17,760 bases of DNA, taken from the NCBI GenBank assembly GCA_964526945.1, contig CAZGNA010000043.1, positions 1 through 17,760 of the forward strand, read 5' to 3'. The translations under genes were made by a program, and so were the position numbers. This document shows positions 7,801 through 14,143 of this stretch, piece by piece. Numbering within the stretch: position 1 is the stretch's first letter; the number at the start of each line of letters is the position of its first letter. The notes under the pieces were generated by a model. It was not told the origin of the DNA and did no database searches. It was given only the letters and a program-made list of their open reading frames with translations. This DNA is from Fervidifonticultor sp964526945. GTDB lineage: Bacteria > Sysuimicrobiota > Sysuimicrobiia > Sysuimicrobiales > Humicultoraceae.

Positions 7801-9403
7801 CCCGCCGCACCACGACATCTACAGCATCGAAGACCTGGCGCAGCTCATCTACGACCTCAAGGTCGTGCACCCGCAGGCGCGGGTGGCCGTGAAGCTCGTG
7901 GCCTCCGCCGGCGTGGGCACCATCGCCGCGGGCGTGGCCAAGGGGTACGCCGACACGATCCAGATCAGCGGACATGCGGGCGGGACCGGCGCCTCGCCGC
8001 TGGACTCCATCAAGCACGCGGGCGCGCCCTGGGAGGTCGGGCTGGTCGAGACGCAGCGCGTGCTGGTGGAGAACGGACTCCGCGGCCGGGTGCGGCTGCG
8101 CGTGGACGGCGGGCTCAAGGTGGCCCGCGACGTCGTCATCGCCGCCATGCTGGGCGCCGACGAGTTCGGCTTTGGCAGCGTCGCCGTGGTGGCCCTGGGG
8201 TGCGTGATGGCGCGGCAGTGCCACCTCAACACCTGCCCCGTGGGCATCGCCACCCAGCGGGACGACCTGCGCCGGAAGTTCCCGGGCAGGCCCGAGAACG
8301 TCGTGAACTTCTTCCTGGGCCTGGCCGAGCAGGTGCGCGCGCTGCTGGCGCAGCTGGGGGTGCGCCGGCTCGACGAGATCATCGGCGACGTCTCGCGGCT
8401 GCGTGTGCGCGCCGATGCGCGCGCCCGGCTGGACGTGGCGCCGCTGCTGGCGCAGGCGGCCGCCGTCGTCGGCGCCCAATCGGACGGCGCCGCGGCAACC
8501 GCCGGCGTCCACGCCGGCGAGCCCCCGGCGCCCCGGCCCCGCCGCAACGTCCAGCGGCGCAACGACCGGCCCGAGGTCCCCTTCGACGAGGTCCACCTGC
8601 TGCCGTTGCTGCCGCGCATCGAGGCCGGCGAAGCCGTCGACGCGTCGTTTGCGATCGACAACACGCACCGCACCGTCGGAGCGCGGCTGGCCGGCGCCAT
8701 CGCGGCCCGGTGGGGCGACGAGGGCCTGCCGGAGGGCACGGTGCGTCTGGCGTTCGTGGGGACGGCGGGCCAGAGTTTCGGTGCCTTCCTGGTCCCCGGG
8801 ATGCACCTGCGGCTGATCGGCGAGGCCAACGACTACGTCGGCAAGGGCATGGCCGGCGGCGAGATCGCCATCACCCCGCCCGCGCCGCTGCTGGCCGAGA
8901 GCCACCGCCACGTGATCGCCGGCAACACGCTGCTCTACGGCGCCACCGGCGGCCGCCTGTTCGCCGCCGGCCGTGTGGGCGAGCGCTTCGCGGTGCGCAA
9001 CTCCGGGGCCACGGCGGTGGTCGAGGGCTGCGGCGACCACGGGTGCGAGTACATGACCGGCGGCGTGGTGGTGATCCTGGGCGAGGTCGGCCGTAACTTC
9101 GGCGCGGGCATGACCGGGGGCGAGGCCTTCGTCTACGACGACGCCGGTACCCTGCCCCTGCGCTACAACACGCAGCTGGTGACGATCACCCGCCCCGACG
9201 ACGCCGATGCCGAGCGCCTGCACGCGCTGGTGACGGCCCACTACCGCGCCACCGGCAGCCGGCGGGCACGCATGCTGCTGGCGAACTGGGACGCCCACCG
9301 GACGCGGTTCTGGAAGGTGACGCCCAAGGGCACGCCGGCACGACCCGGCAGCCCCGCCGATGGTCGGGCTGCGTCGGTCGCGCGGGCAGCCCCCCGGCCC
9401 TAG
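4853..9403 (+). CDS. gltB: Glutamate synthase large subunit (GOGAT)
   Basis: Makes two glutamates from glutamine and 2-oxoglutarate, the central step of ammonia assimilation. The 1516-residue length fits the full alpha subunit/ferredoxin-type enzyme. Residues 1-17 look like the cleaved propeptide, leaving Cys18 (in DACGVGFVAD) as the N-terminal nucleophile of the class II amidotransferase domain (to about 430). The central domain follows. The FMN/2-oxoglutarate domain is at about 830-1200 (NSGEGGED, QISGHAGGTGASPLDSIKH). The 3Fe-4S ligands are Cys1117, Cys1123 and Cys1128 (CVMARQCHLNTCPVG). The C-terminal GXGXG beta-helix is at about 1270-1480, after a low-complexity linker (about 1215-1240). 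A GTGAGG ribosome-binding site precedes the ATG. No small subunit (gltD) is next to it, so the electron donor (NADPH via a distant gltD, or ferredoxin) is open. Control is by the riboswitch leader. Confidence 0.97.
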   Translation: MDQTAVIPSVLDRERDACGVGFVADRRGRHSHRILRLALDAVAAMAHRGAISADGKTGDGAGVLTQIPYALLRRDLRLKTPNADLGLGMLFLPQATDAAREAWMLVAQTLDACGIPVLGWRVVPVDPAALGDHARRTMPEIAQVVVGRPRGHDDDAFERALYRARRRIERHAQAAGLPLYIPSLSRATVVYKGLFVSPQLPRFYRDLADDAYETAIAVFHQRYSTNTFPSWSLAQPFRLLAHNGEINTLQGNVAWMTAREANLRSPLWPEGLDDLRPIIQPGGSDSAMLDNVLELLVRGGRDVLHAMLMLVPAAWEGVPDLPEAIRGFYEYHSCLVEAWDGPAALAFSDGRYVAAALDRNGLRPARYVVTRDGLVVVASEAGVVEVAPDRVVEKGRLGPGQMLAVDTYKGIVLHDDEIKGLYAVRKPYADWVERHLIRLDDVHATGAVRPPADLATRQQVFGYTAEDVGFVLRTMVEERKDPVFSMGDDTPLAALSQRPRPLAHFFRQRFAQVTNPPIDPLRERLVMSLAGYLGPQQSLLEEDPLHARLIHLPSPVLTPDVMDAIRVRSPWPVVELDALFPVADGPGGLGPALDALVARACAAVEGGAGLVILTDRGVTPARAPIPMLLAVSAVHHGLIQRGLRARTGLLCESGEARDIHQFATLIGYGASGVHAYLAIQTVAADAADARAARERIEQWRQAVEDGLLKIISKMGISTLAAYHGAQIFEAVGLDADVVARYFPGTPAHLGGVGLEELAAAVLQRHARAFADAPAALEESGFLRFVRDGEYHAFNPYVVKAVRQAAQVPGRTGRSAAERGVAVGDAFARLEALVDDRPPTEVRDLLEFVPGTPVPLDEVEPAAQIVRRFVISAMSHGALSREAHEALAIAANRLGARSNSGEGGEDPARYRPYPTGDWANSAIKQIASARFGVTPAYVLSAQELEIKMAQGSKPGEGGQLPGHKVSEEIARIRRSQPGITLISPPPHHDIYSIEDLAQLIYDLKVVHPQARVAVKLVASAGVGTIAAGVAKGYADTIQISGHAGGTGASPLDSIKHAGAPWEVGLVETQRVLVENGLRGRVRLRVDGGLKVARDVVIAAMLGADEFGFGSVAVVALGCVMARQCHLNTCPVGIATQRDDLRRKFPGRPENVVNFFLGLAEQVRALLAQLGVRRLDEIIGDVSRLRVRADARARLDVAPLLAQAAAVVGAQSDGAAATAGVHAGEPPAPRPRRNVQRRNDRPEVPFDEVHLLPLLPRIEAGEAVDASFAIDNTHRTVGARLAGAIAARWGDEGLPEGTVRLAFVGTAGQSFGAFLVPGMHLRLIGEANDYVGKGMAGGEIAITPPAPLLAESHRHVIAGNTLLYGATGGRLFAAGRVGERFAVRNSGATAVVEGCGDHGCEYMTGGVVVILGEVGRNFGAGMTGGEAFVYDDAGTLPLRYNTQLVTITRPDDADAERLHALVTAHYRATGSRRARMLLANWDAHRTRFWKVTPKGTPARPGSPADGRAASVARAAPRP

Positions 9404-9429
9404 CAGGACGCAGTCCGCGCGGGATGGGC

Positions 9430-9446
9430 CTCCCGAGCGCCGGGAG
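9430..9446 (+). terminator. Weak terminator-like hairpin after glutamate synthase
   Basis: CTCCCG (9430-9435) pairs with CGGGAG (9441-9446) over an AGCGC loop, 26 bases after the gltB stop. There is no T-run. It may end or trim the gltB message. Confidence 0.3.
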
Positions 9447-9534
9447 CGTCGAGCGCGCGTCCACGGCTAGTGTGACACGCCTGACCCCGCTGGTGCACCG
9501 GATCGCGGTTCCGCCGCGCATGGCGCTGCGGACC

Positions 9535-9549
9535 TGCTATCCTGGACCC
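9535..9549 (+). promoter_or_regulatory. Leaderless extended -10 promoter of the Nudix gene
   Basis: TGC followed by TATCCT (9538-9543) gives an extended -10 box 6 bases before the ATG at 9550. A transcript starting at the ATG itself is expected, and no Shine-Dalgarno site is present. No convincing -35 box is seen. Confidence 0.5.
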
Positions 9550-10008
9550 ATGGCGGCTGTCGAGCTGATCGCGCGTGCGGTCATCGTGGCCGGCGGCGGG
9601 ATCCTCCTGGCCCGCAAGCCGGGCGCGTCCCACACTTTCCTCCCGGGTGGACACATCGAGGTGGGGGAGCCGGCCGCCGACGCCGTGCTGCGGGAGCTGC
9701 GCGAGGAGCTGGGCGTCAGCGGGCGGGTCGAGCGGTTCCTGGGCGCCGTCGAGCATGGGTGGCAGACACCTGCCGGCTACGCCCACGAACTGAACCTGCT
9801 GTTCCTGGTGGCGGCGCCCGCGCTCGATCCGGCGATCGCGCCCAGGTCGCGGGAAGCGCAGCTGCAGTTCCTCTGGCAGCCCGTCGACCGTCTGGACGCC
9901 GCGCGCCTGGAACCGTGGGTGCTGCCGGCGGTCCTCCCCCGCTGGCTGGTCGCAGGCGGCGCCGGGTGGGCCAGCACGCTGGCAGCGCCGCCAGCCGTGG
10001 ACGAGTGA
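9550..10008 (+). CDS. Nudix hydrolase
   Basis: Predicted pyrophosphohydrolase acting on a nucleoside diphosphate linked to another group. The exact substrate is not predictable. The 152-residue protein has a complete Nudix box, GX5EX7REUXEEXGU, at residues 34-56: Gly34, Glu40, then RELREELGV from Arg48, including the metal-binding Glu52 and Glu53. The LPGGHIEVGE stretch is typical. The open frame extends 42 codons upstream, but that part has no domain similarity and the later ATG sits directly after a leaderless-type -10 box, so that start is chosen. It stands alone between glutamate synthase and the sigma-factor operon, with no overlap with either. Confidence 0.9.
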   Translation: MAAVELIARAVIVAGGGILLARKPGASHTFLPGGHIEVGEPAADAVLRELREELGVSGRVERFLGAVEHGWQTPAGYAHELNLLFLVAAPALDPAIAPRSREAQLQFLWQPVDRLDAARLEPWVLPAVLPRWLVAGGAGWASTLAAPPAVDE

Positions 10009-10107
10009 CCGGCCGCCACCAGGATGATGCCGGCAAGACGCCCTGCGCAATAAACCGGCGCGCCCGCGCCGTCTCTGGTAGCACGCGCAGGCGACTCGGG
10101 GGGACGC

Positions 10108-10698
10108 ATGGCCGAGCTCTCGTCCGTACCCCGCACCACCTTCGAAGACGTCGTCCGACCGCACCTGGACTACCTGTACGCCGTCGCGGTGCGGCTGTGC
10201 GGCAACCGGACCGCCGCCGAGGACCTCGTGCAGGACGCCCTGCTGCGCGCGTTCCGGGGCTTTGCGGGCCTGCGCAACCGTGACCGTCCGCGGGTGTGGC
10301 TCACGCGCATCCTCACCCGCGCGTACTACGACCGCGTCGAGGCCGACGCGCACGCGCCCGCCACGGAGTCGGGCGACGACCGTTTCGACCTCTTCGACAC
10401 CATTGTCGAGGACGACCCCTTCCCCTACTCCGACCGCGTGCACCTCGACTTCCTCGAACTCTTTGACGACGCCCGCATCCTCGACGTTTTGCAGCAAGTC
10501 CCGCCGCTACACCGCGTGGCCCTCATCCTCGCCTACATCTACGGGTACAAGGCGCGCGAGATCGCCGAGATGACCGGCCGGCCGGTGGGCACCGTCCTGT
10601 CCTGGCTGCACCGCGGCCGCCGCCAGCTGGAACGGGAGCTCTGGGAGTACGCGCAGCACCATCGGCTCTTGAGTCCACCCCGGGAGGGGTCCGCGTGA
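10108..10698 (+). CDS. ECF-family (sigma-70) RNA polymerase sigma factor
   Basis: Extracytoplasmic-function sigma factor, 196 residues, with only regions 2 and 4. Region 2 is at about 12-75 (YLYAVAVRLCGNRTAAEDLVQDALLRAF in two blocks, then the RVWLTRILTRAYYDR end). Region 4 is at about 128-185 (VPPLHRVALILAYIYGYKAREIAEMTGRPVGTVLSWLHRGR), with a helix-turn-helix. A long acidic linker (DDRFDLFDTIVEDD) joins them. It is followed by a zinc-finger anti-sigma gene with a GTGA overlap, the usual arrangement for a sigma factor held inactive until a signal releases it. A GGGGGGA stretch serves as ribosome-binding site. I saw no convincing copy of an ECF promoter directly upstream, so autoregulation is unproven. 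Confidence 0.93.
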   Translation: MAELSSVPRTTFEDVVRPHLDYLYAVAVRLCGNRTAAEDLVQDALLRAFRGFAGLRNRDRPRVWLTRILTRAYYDRVEADAHAPATESGDDRFDLFDTIVEDDPFPYSDRVHLDFLELFDDARILDVLQQVPPLHRVALILAYIYGYKAREIAEMTGRPVGTVLSWLHRGRRQLERELWEYAQHHRLLSPPREGSA

Positions 10699-10934
10699 TC
10701 AGCTGTAAGGACGCCGTGGCACGCCTGTGGGAGTACCTCGACCGCAACCTCGGTCGCGTCGAGGAGCGCGAGCTGGAAGACCACCTCGGCCTGTGCCGCC
10801 ACTGCTGCGGGGAGCTGGAGTTCGCGCAGCAGCTGCGCGCGCGCCTGCGGCAGGAGGGGCCGGCGGTGACGCTCCCGCCGGAGACCCGGCGCAAGCTCGA
10901 GGACTTCGTCAGGAGCCTGGGAGAGCAGCGATGA
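10695..10934 (+). CDS. Zinc-binding anti-sigma factor (ZAS/RsrA-like)
   Basis: A 79-residue protein that should bind and silence the adjacent sigma factor. It carries the zinc-anti-sigma motif HxxxCxxC: His30, Cys34 and Cys37 in HLGLCRHCC, with an extra Cys38 and an upstream Cys4. The N-terminal ISCKDAVARLWEYLDRNL followed by the motif resembles RsrA/mycothiol-system anti-sigma factors, where zinc loss on thiol oxidation frees sigma. A metal or arsenical attacking the cysteines could act likewise (inference). There is no membrane segment, so it is cytoplasmic. The start is a GTG overlapping the sigma stop. Its own stop overlaps the next ATG (ATGA), giving translational coupling on both sides. 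Confidence 0.88.
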   Translation: MISCKDAVARLWEYLDRNLGRVEERELEDHLGLCRHCCGELEFAQQLRARLRQEGPAVTLPPETRRKLEDFVRSLGEQR

Positions 10935-11761
10935 GCCACCACGTGCCCCACCCGGCCGTGCGCACCACCGACGACCTGCTGGACCAGGAGGGGATCCGCG
11001 ACCTCGTCCGGCAGGCCTACCGCGCCGTCATCGGCACCACGACCACCGTGGCCGAGCGCCTCTACACCGCAGAGCAGCTGCGCCTGCTCCCGCCGGGCGC
11101 CATCGCGCAGGCGCTGGGTGTGGGGAACCCCGTGCGGGCGGCGGCGCTCGCCCCCGGCGAGGTCGTCATCGACCTGGGCTGCGGCGGTGGGATCGACACC
11201 ATTCTCGCGGCGCACGCGGTGGCGCCGGACGGCAGGGCCATCGGGCTGGACATGCTGCCGGAGATGCTGGCGGCGGCGGCCCGCAACGCCGAGGCGGCCG
11301 GTGTGACCAACGTGGAGTGGCTGCGCGGCGAGATCGAAGCGATCCCCCTGCCCGATGCCAGCGTGGACGTCGTCATCAGCAACGGCGTGATCAACCTCTC
11401 GCCGCGCAAGTCGCGGGCCTTCGCCGAGGTGTTCCGCATCCTGCGGCCGGGCGGCCGGATGGCGGTGGCGGACATCGTGGTGGACGAGGACCTGCCCCCG
11501 CAGGTGCTGACCAGCGCCGCCCCGTGGGCAGGCTGACTCTCGGGCGCCCTGGCGGAGCGTGTCTTCGTCAGCAAGCTGCAGAAGATCGGGTTCGTCGAGA
11601 TCGCGCGGGGGGAGGAGCGGCCCTTCGGCGTGGACGAGTGCGAGCAGTACCCGCTGTTCACCCCGGAACTGATCGCGCTCATGCGCCGCCTCATCCCCCC
11701 GGAGCGCCAGCCGCACGTGGCGCGCTCGGTGATCTTCTCGGCGCGCAAGCCGCGGGGGTGA
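10931..11761 (+). CDS. ArsM-like SAM-dependent methyltransferase with in-frame UGA (candidate selenoprotein)
   Basis: Class I methyltransferase, 276 residues if UGA is read through. The SAM site is VIDLGCGGGIDTILAAHAV at about 77-95, with IGLDMLPEM and the post-motif RPGGRMAVADIVV. The part before the UGA ends SAAPWAG, then TGA (11534-11536, codon 202), then LSGALAERVFVSKLQKIGF. Arsenite methyltransferases have WAG-C-xxGAL at this place, where the cysteine binds arsenic, so UGA replaces a functional Cys. The frame continues for 74 codons with normal family sequence (YPLFTPELIALMRRLIPPE, ending VIFSARKPRG). Cys237 may be the partner thiol. The third ArsM cysteine position after GxD is Thr here, so arsenite may not be the substrate. 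Alternatives are a nonsense mutation or a sequencing error. It is coupled by ATGA to the anti-sigma gene. Confidence 0.8.
11532..11572 (+). promoter_or_regulatory. Possible SECIS element at the in-frame UGA
   Basis: GCTGAC (11532-11537, containing the UGA) pairs perfectly with GTCAGC (11567-11572). Inside, GGCGC (11543-11547) pairs with GTGTC (11559-11563, with G-U pairs). After a C-C mismatch, CT pairs with AG to close the loop GGCGG (11551-11555). Bacterial SECIS elements have a stem right after UGA and a G at the start of the apical loop. The loop begins only 14 bases after the UGA, slightly closer than usual. The fold was found by hand, and GC-rich RNA folds easily. Confidence 0.35.
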
Positions 11762-11913
11762 CCGGCGCTGCCGGGGCAGCCGCGAACGCGGCGCGTGCGG
11801 ACGCAGGTGCGGTGGGTCGGCGACGCGGGCTGCACGTCGAGACCGACCCGTTCTTCCTGGAGCAGGCCGACCTGGTGGCGGCGGTCCTGGGCGACGACGC
11901 GCAGCCGGCGTAG
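11758..11913 (+). CDS. Small hypothetical ORF overlapping the methyltransferase stop
   Basis: A 51-codon frame starts with GTG overlapping the methyltransferase TGA (GTGA), the same coupling used twice upstream in this operon. The first part is Ala/Arg-rich low complexity. The C-terminal half, GLHVETDPFFLEQADLVAAV, looks more protein-like, with a short amphipathic helix. I do not recognise it and can name no domain. The absence of an independent ribosome-binding site and the small size keep it doubtful. It could simply be chance reading frame in GC-rich DNA. Confidence 0.3.
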   Translation: MTGAAGAAANAARADAGAVGRRRGLHVETDPFFLEQADLVAAVLGDDAQPA

Positions 11914-12004
11914 CGTCGTGCCGACGCGCGCCGCTTGGGCGCCCGAGGTGCACAGGACGGGTACCGGATCGGGGCGCGGACCGCCATCGGCGGCTCGGCC
12001 ATGC

Positions 12005-12034
12005 GGGAATCGCTCTGCGATCCTCACTCGATAC
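12005..12034 (+). promoter_or_regulatory. Candidate ECF-type promoter before the DUF1326 gene
   Basis: GGGAAT (12005-12010), 18 bases and CGATAC (12029-12034) resemble a sigma-R-like -35/-10 layout (GGGAAT-N18-GTT), although the -10 match is poor. It lies about 60 bases before the DUF1326 start. The rest of the gap 11914-12093 holds no gene. If real, it would place the DUF1326/DUF2182 pair under the sigma factor encoded upstream. Confidence 0.25.
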
Positions 12035-12093
12035 GCCGCGAGCCCCACCAACGGGAGGACCTCCGGGGCCGCATTCATTAAGGAGGGAGCGCC

Positions 12094-12696
12094 ATGGGAT
12101 ACGCACTGGAAGGCCAGTTGCTGGAAGCGTGCTCGTGCGCAGCGGTGTGTCCCTGTTGGGTGGGGCAGGACCCCGACGGCGGGGCCTGCCAGGGCCTTAT
12201 CGCGTACCACTACGACCGCGGGCAGATCGACGGCGTCGACGTGGCCGGTTTGACGCTAGCCCTGGCGGTCCAGATTCCGGGGAACGTCCTAAAGGGCAAC
12301 TGGAAGGCGGTGGTCTTCGTCGACAGCCGGGCGACCCGGCAGCAGAAGGAGGCCATCCTGGCGGCGCATACCGGCAAGCTGGGCGGCCCGCTCGCCGACC
12401 TGGCGCCGTTGGTCGGCGAGGTGTTGGGCGTCTACGACGCGCCCATCGACTTCAGCTTCCGTGACGGCAAGGGCCACATCAGGATCGGCGACGCCGTGGC
12501 CAGCGAGATGGAGCCCCTCACCGACCTCCAGGGGCACCCCACGAAGCTGGTGGACAGCGTGTTCTCCACCATTCCCGGCTCTGCCGCCACGGTGGGCAGG
12601 GCGACCTCCTTCCGGGCCGACGTGCCGCAGCACCGCATCCACTGGGAGTACCAGGGGCGCAACGCGGTGCTAGGACCGTTTCGATTCACTGCCTGA
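12094..12696 (+). CDS. DUF1326 domain-containing protein
   Basis: A 200-residue protein of the DUF1326 family, function not established. The hallmark is the N-terminal cysteine cluster EACSCAAVCPCW (Cys13, Cys15, Cys19, Cys21), followed by Cys32. This is an arrangement suited to binding a thiophilic metal ion. No signal peptide or membrane segment is visible, so it is probably cytoplasmic. The remainder is a beta-rich domain with conserved-looking SVFSTIPGSAATVGRATSF and a C-terminal HWEYQGRNAVLGPFRF. A strong Shine-Dalgarno, AAGGAGGGAG, precedes the ATG. The next gene, DUF2182, starts 18 bases after its stop, and these two families are often paired. Their place behind a sigma/anti-sigma/ArsM-like operon suggests a metal or metalloid role; this is inference. 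Confidence 0.88.
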   Translation: MGYALEGQLLEACSCAAVCPCWVGQDPDGGACQGLIAYHYDRGQIDGVDVAGLTLALAVQIPGNVLKGNWKAVVFVDSRATRQQKEAILAAHTGKLGGPLADLAPLVGEVLGVYDAPIDFSFRDGKGHIRIGDAVASEMEPLTDLQGHPTKLVDSVFSTIPGSAATVGRATSFRADVPQHRIHWEYQGRNAVLGPFRFTA

Positions 12697-12714
12697 CCGG
12701 TCCGAGGGCCGACG

Positions 12715-13482
12715 GTGATCGGTGCGTTCCGCAGCCCCGACGACGCTCGCTGGTACCGGCTGGCGCTCGTGGTGCTGATCGGCGCGGCATGGCTGGCGAT
12801 GGCGTGGTGGGGTGCATCGCCGCACGCGATCTGGCTCCACCACCGGGAGGCCGGGGCGGTGGCTCCTGCCCCGGCCTCCCGGGCGGCCGTGTTCATCATC
12901 GGCTGGGTCGTCATGACCGTGGCCATGATGCTCCCCGGCAGCCTGCCGCTGCTCACCCTGTTTAGCCGCATGGTGGCGGCACGGCCGGGGCGTGCAGGGC
13001 TGCTGGCGCGCGTGGGCGCGGGCTATCTGACCATGTGGGCGGCGGTGGGCGTGGCAGCGCTGGCAGGAGACACCGTCGTGCACGCGGTGGCCGCGCGCGT
13101 CGTCGGGCTGGACGCCCTGCTGCCGTCTGCCGTCCTGCTGGCAGCGGGTGCGTACCAGTTCACGAGGCTGAAGGAGCGCTGCCTTGCCGCGTGCCGTTCG
13201 CCGCTGGCCTTCGTGACCGGACACTGGCGCGGCAGCGCCCCCGGCCGCGAGGCGTGGGCCCTGGGGCTGCACCACGGTCTCTTCTGCGTCGGCTGCTGCT
13301 GGACGCTGATGCTGGTGATGTTCGCGGTGGGGGTCGCGCACCTGGGGTGGATGCTCGGGCTGGGAGCCCTGATGACGGCGGAACGCACGATGCCCTGGGG
13401 CAGGCGCCTGGCGAAACCCGCCGGCGCAGCGCTCGTCGCGTGGGCGCTCGTGACCGCTGCTGCGGGCACGACGCCATTCTAA
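12715..13482 (+). CDS. DUF2182 membrane protein, predicted metal-binding
   Basis: Integral membrane protein of 255 residues with about six hydrophobic segments, family DUF2182 (described as predicted metal-binding). The signatures are visible: MTVAMMLPGSLPLL in the second helix, the YQFTRLKERCLAACRSPL motif (Cys156, Cys160) and the GLHHGLFCVGCCWTLMLVMF segment (His pair, Cys191, Cys194, Cys195) in a later helix. These lined-up Cys/His/Met residues could form a metal path or site. The start is a GTG 18 bases after the DUF1326 stop, and no better ATG start fits. The pairing suggests DUF1326 acts as its cytoplasmic partner. The transported or sensed species is unknown. Confidence 0.88.
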   Translation: MIGAFRSPDDARWYRLALVVLIGAAWLAMAWWGASPHAIWLHHREAGAVAPAPASRAAVFIIGWVVMTVAMMLPGSLPLLTLFSRMVAARPGRAGLLARVGAGYLTMWAAVGVAALAGDTVVHAVAARVVGLDALLPSAVLLAAGAYQFTRLKERCLAACRSPLAFVTGHWRGSAPGREAWALGLHHGLFCVGCCWTLMLVMFAVGVAHLGWMLGLGALMTAERTMPWGRRLAKPAGAALVAWALVTAAAGTTPF

Positions 13483-13499
13483 GGCAGCGCCCTGCTGCC
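13483..13499. terminator. Hairpin between convergent genes
   Basis: GGCAGC (13483-13488) pairs with GCTGCC (13494-13499) over a GCCCT loop. It lies directly after the DUF2182 stop and 5 bases before the VUT stop on the other strand, so it could end both transcripts. There is no T-run on either side. Confidence 0.45.
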
Positions 13500-13504
13500 G
13501 GTGC

Positions 13505-14047
13505 TCAGGAGGTCTCTTCCTGCACGTCGCGCCGCCGGAGGTAGGCCACCAGGGGCAGGGCGACCGCCGTCATCCACGCCTTGCCGATGATCTGCCCGCC
13601 GATGAACTGCAGCGAGCCGAAGGCCAGGAACAGGAAGACCGCCGAGTCGACCACCAGGCCCACGAGGTTGGACGCCACCGTCGCCACCACGAGGTTGCGC
13701 TCCTGCAGGGGCGTGTAGACCAGCAGGTCCATCGTCTCCGAGAGGAGGAACGCCGTCCCCGACGCCAGGGCCAGCTGCGCCGACAGCAGCGCCGAGAGCA
13801 GCGCGCCCGCGACGATGGCCGCCACCGCGACCCCGCGCCCCAGCCGCCGCTGCACCAGGTCGCGCAGCGTGAACGACAGCCCGATCGCGAGCACGCCCGA
13901 GGGCGCCACCACCCCCGGCCAGACCGGCACCAGGCACGGGCCGCCGGGCGGGCACGCCGTCCCCACGTGGCGGATCAGGTAGTTGGCGAGCCAGATCGAC
14001 CCGACGAAGGCCCCGGCGAAGACCCAGCCCTCCTGTCGCCGGGTCAT
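13505..14047 (-). CDS. Queuosine precursor transporter, VUT/YhhQ family
   Basis: Multi-spanning membrane protein of 180 residues (DUF165/VUT family). Family members such as E. coli YhhQ import queuosine precursors (preQ0, preQ1). The signature APSGVLAIGLSFTLRDLVQ, the middle SETMDLLVYTPLQERN and the VASNLVGLVVDSAVFLFLAFG helix are all present. An external loop CPPGGPC follows the first helix. It lies 92 bases behind queF on the same strand, which supports a queuosine role: salvage alongside reduction of preQ0. The start MTRRQEGWVFAG is chosen at the boundary of family similarity. Its first six codons are duplicated 73 bases upstream. No strong Shine-Dalgarno is visible, so it may depend on coupling with queF. 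Confidence 0.88.
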   Translation of the reverse strand: MTRRQEGWVFAGAFVGSIWLANYLIRHVGTACPPGGPCLVPVWPGVVAPSGVLAIGLSFTLRDLVQRRLGRGVAVAAIVAGALLSALLSAQLALASGTAFLLSETMDLLVYTPLQERNLVVATVASNLVGLVVDSAVFLFLAFGSLQFIGGQIIGKAWMTAVALPLVAYLRRRDVQEETS

Positions 14048-14143
14048 GGCCGCGGGGCGCCCACGGCTACTCGTCCTGGCCCAGGCCGCTCCACCCGCCG
14101 CGCTCCTGTCGCCTGGTCATGTCCGCGGCGCGCGCACGGCTAC
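14030..14143 (-). repeat. 73-bp-spaced imperfect duplication at the queF/VUT junction
   Basis: About 41 bases at 14030-14070 recur at 14103-14143 with about four mismatches. One copy covers the VUT start codon, the other the queF stop. The upstream copy contains an ATG (14118-14120) that opens a 17-codon frame, MTRRQERGGWSGLGQDE, ending TAG at 14067-14069. Its first six residues equal those of the VUT protein. It looks like a tandem duplication of the gene start. Confidence 0.75.

Noticed and set aside
10931..11761. Methyltransferase as a simple pseudogene or as two separate genes split by the stop
   Set aside because: There is only one UGA, exactly at a conserved Cys codon, with no frameshift and no start signal after it. 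A nonsense mutation remains possible but is less likely.
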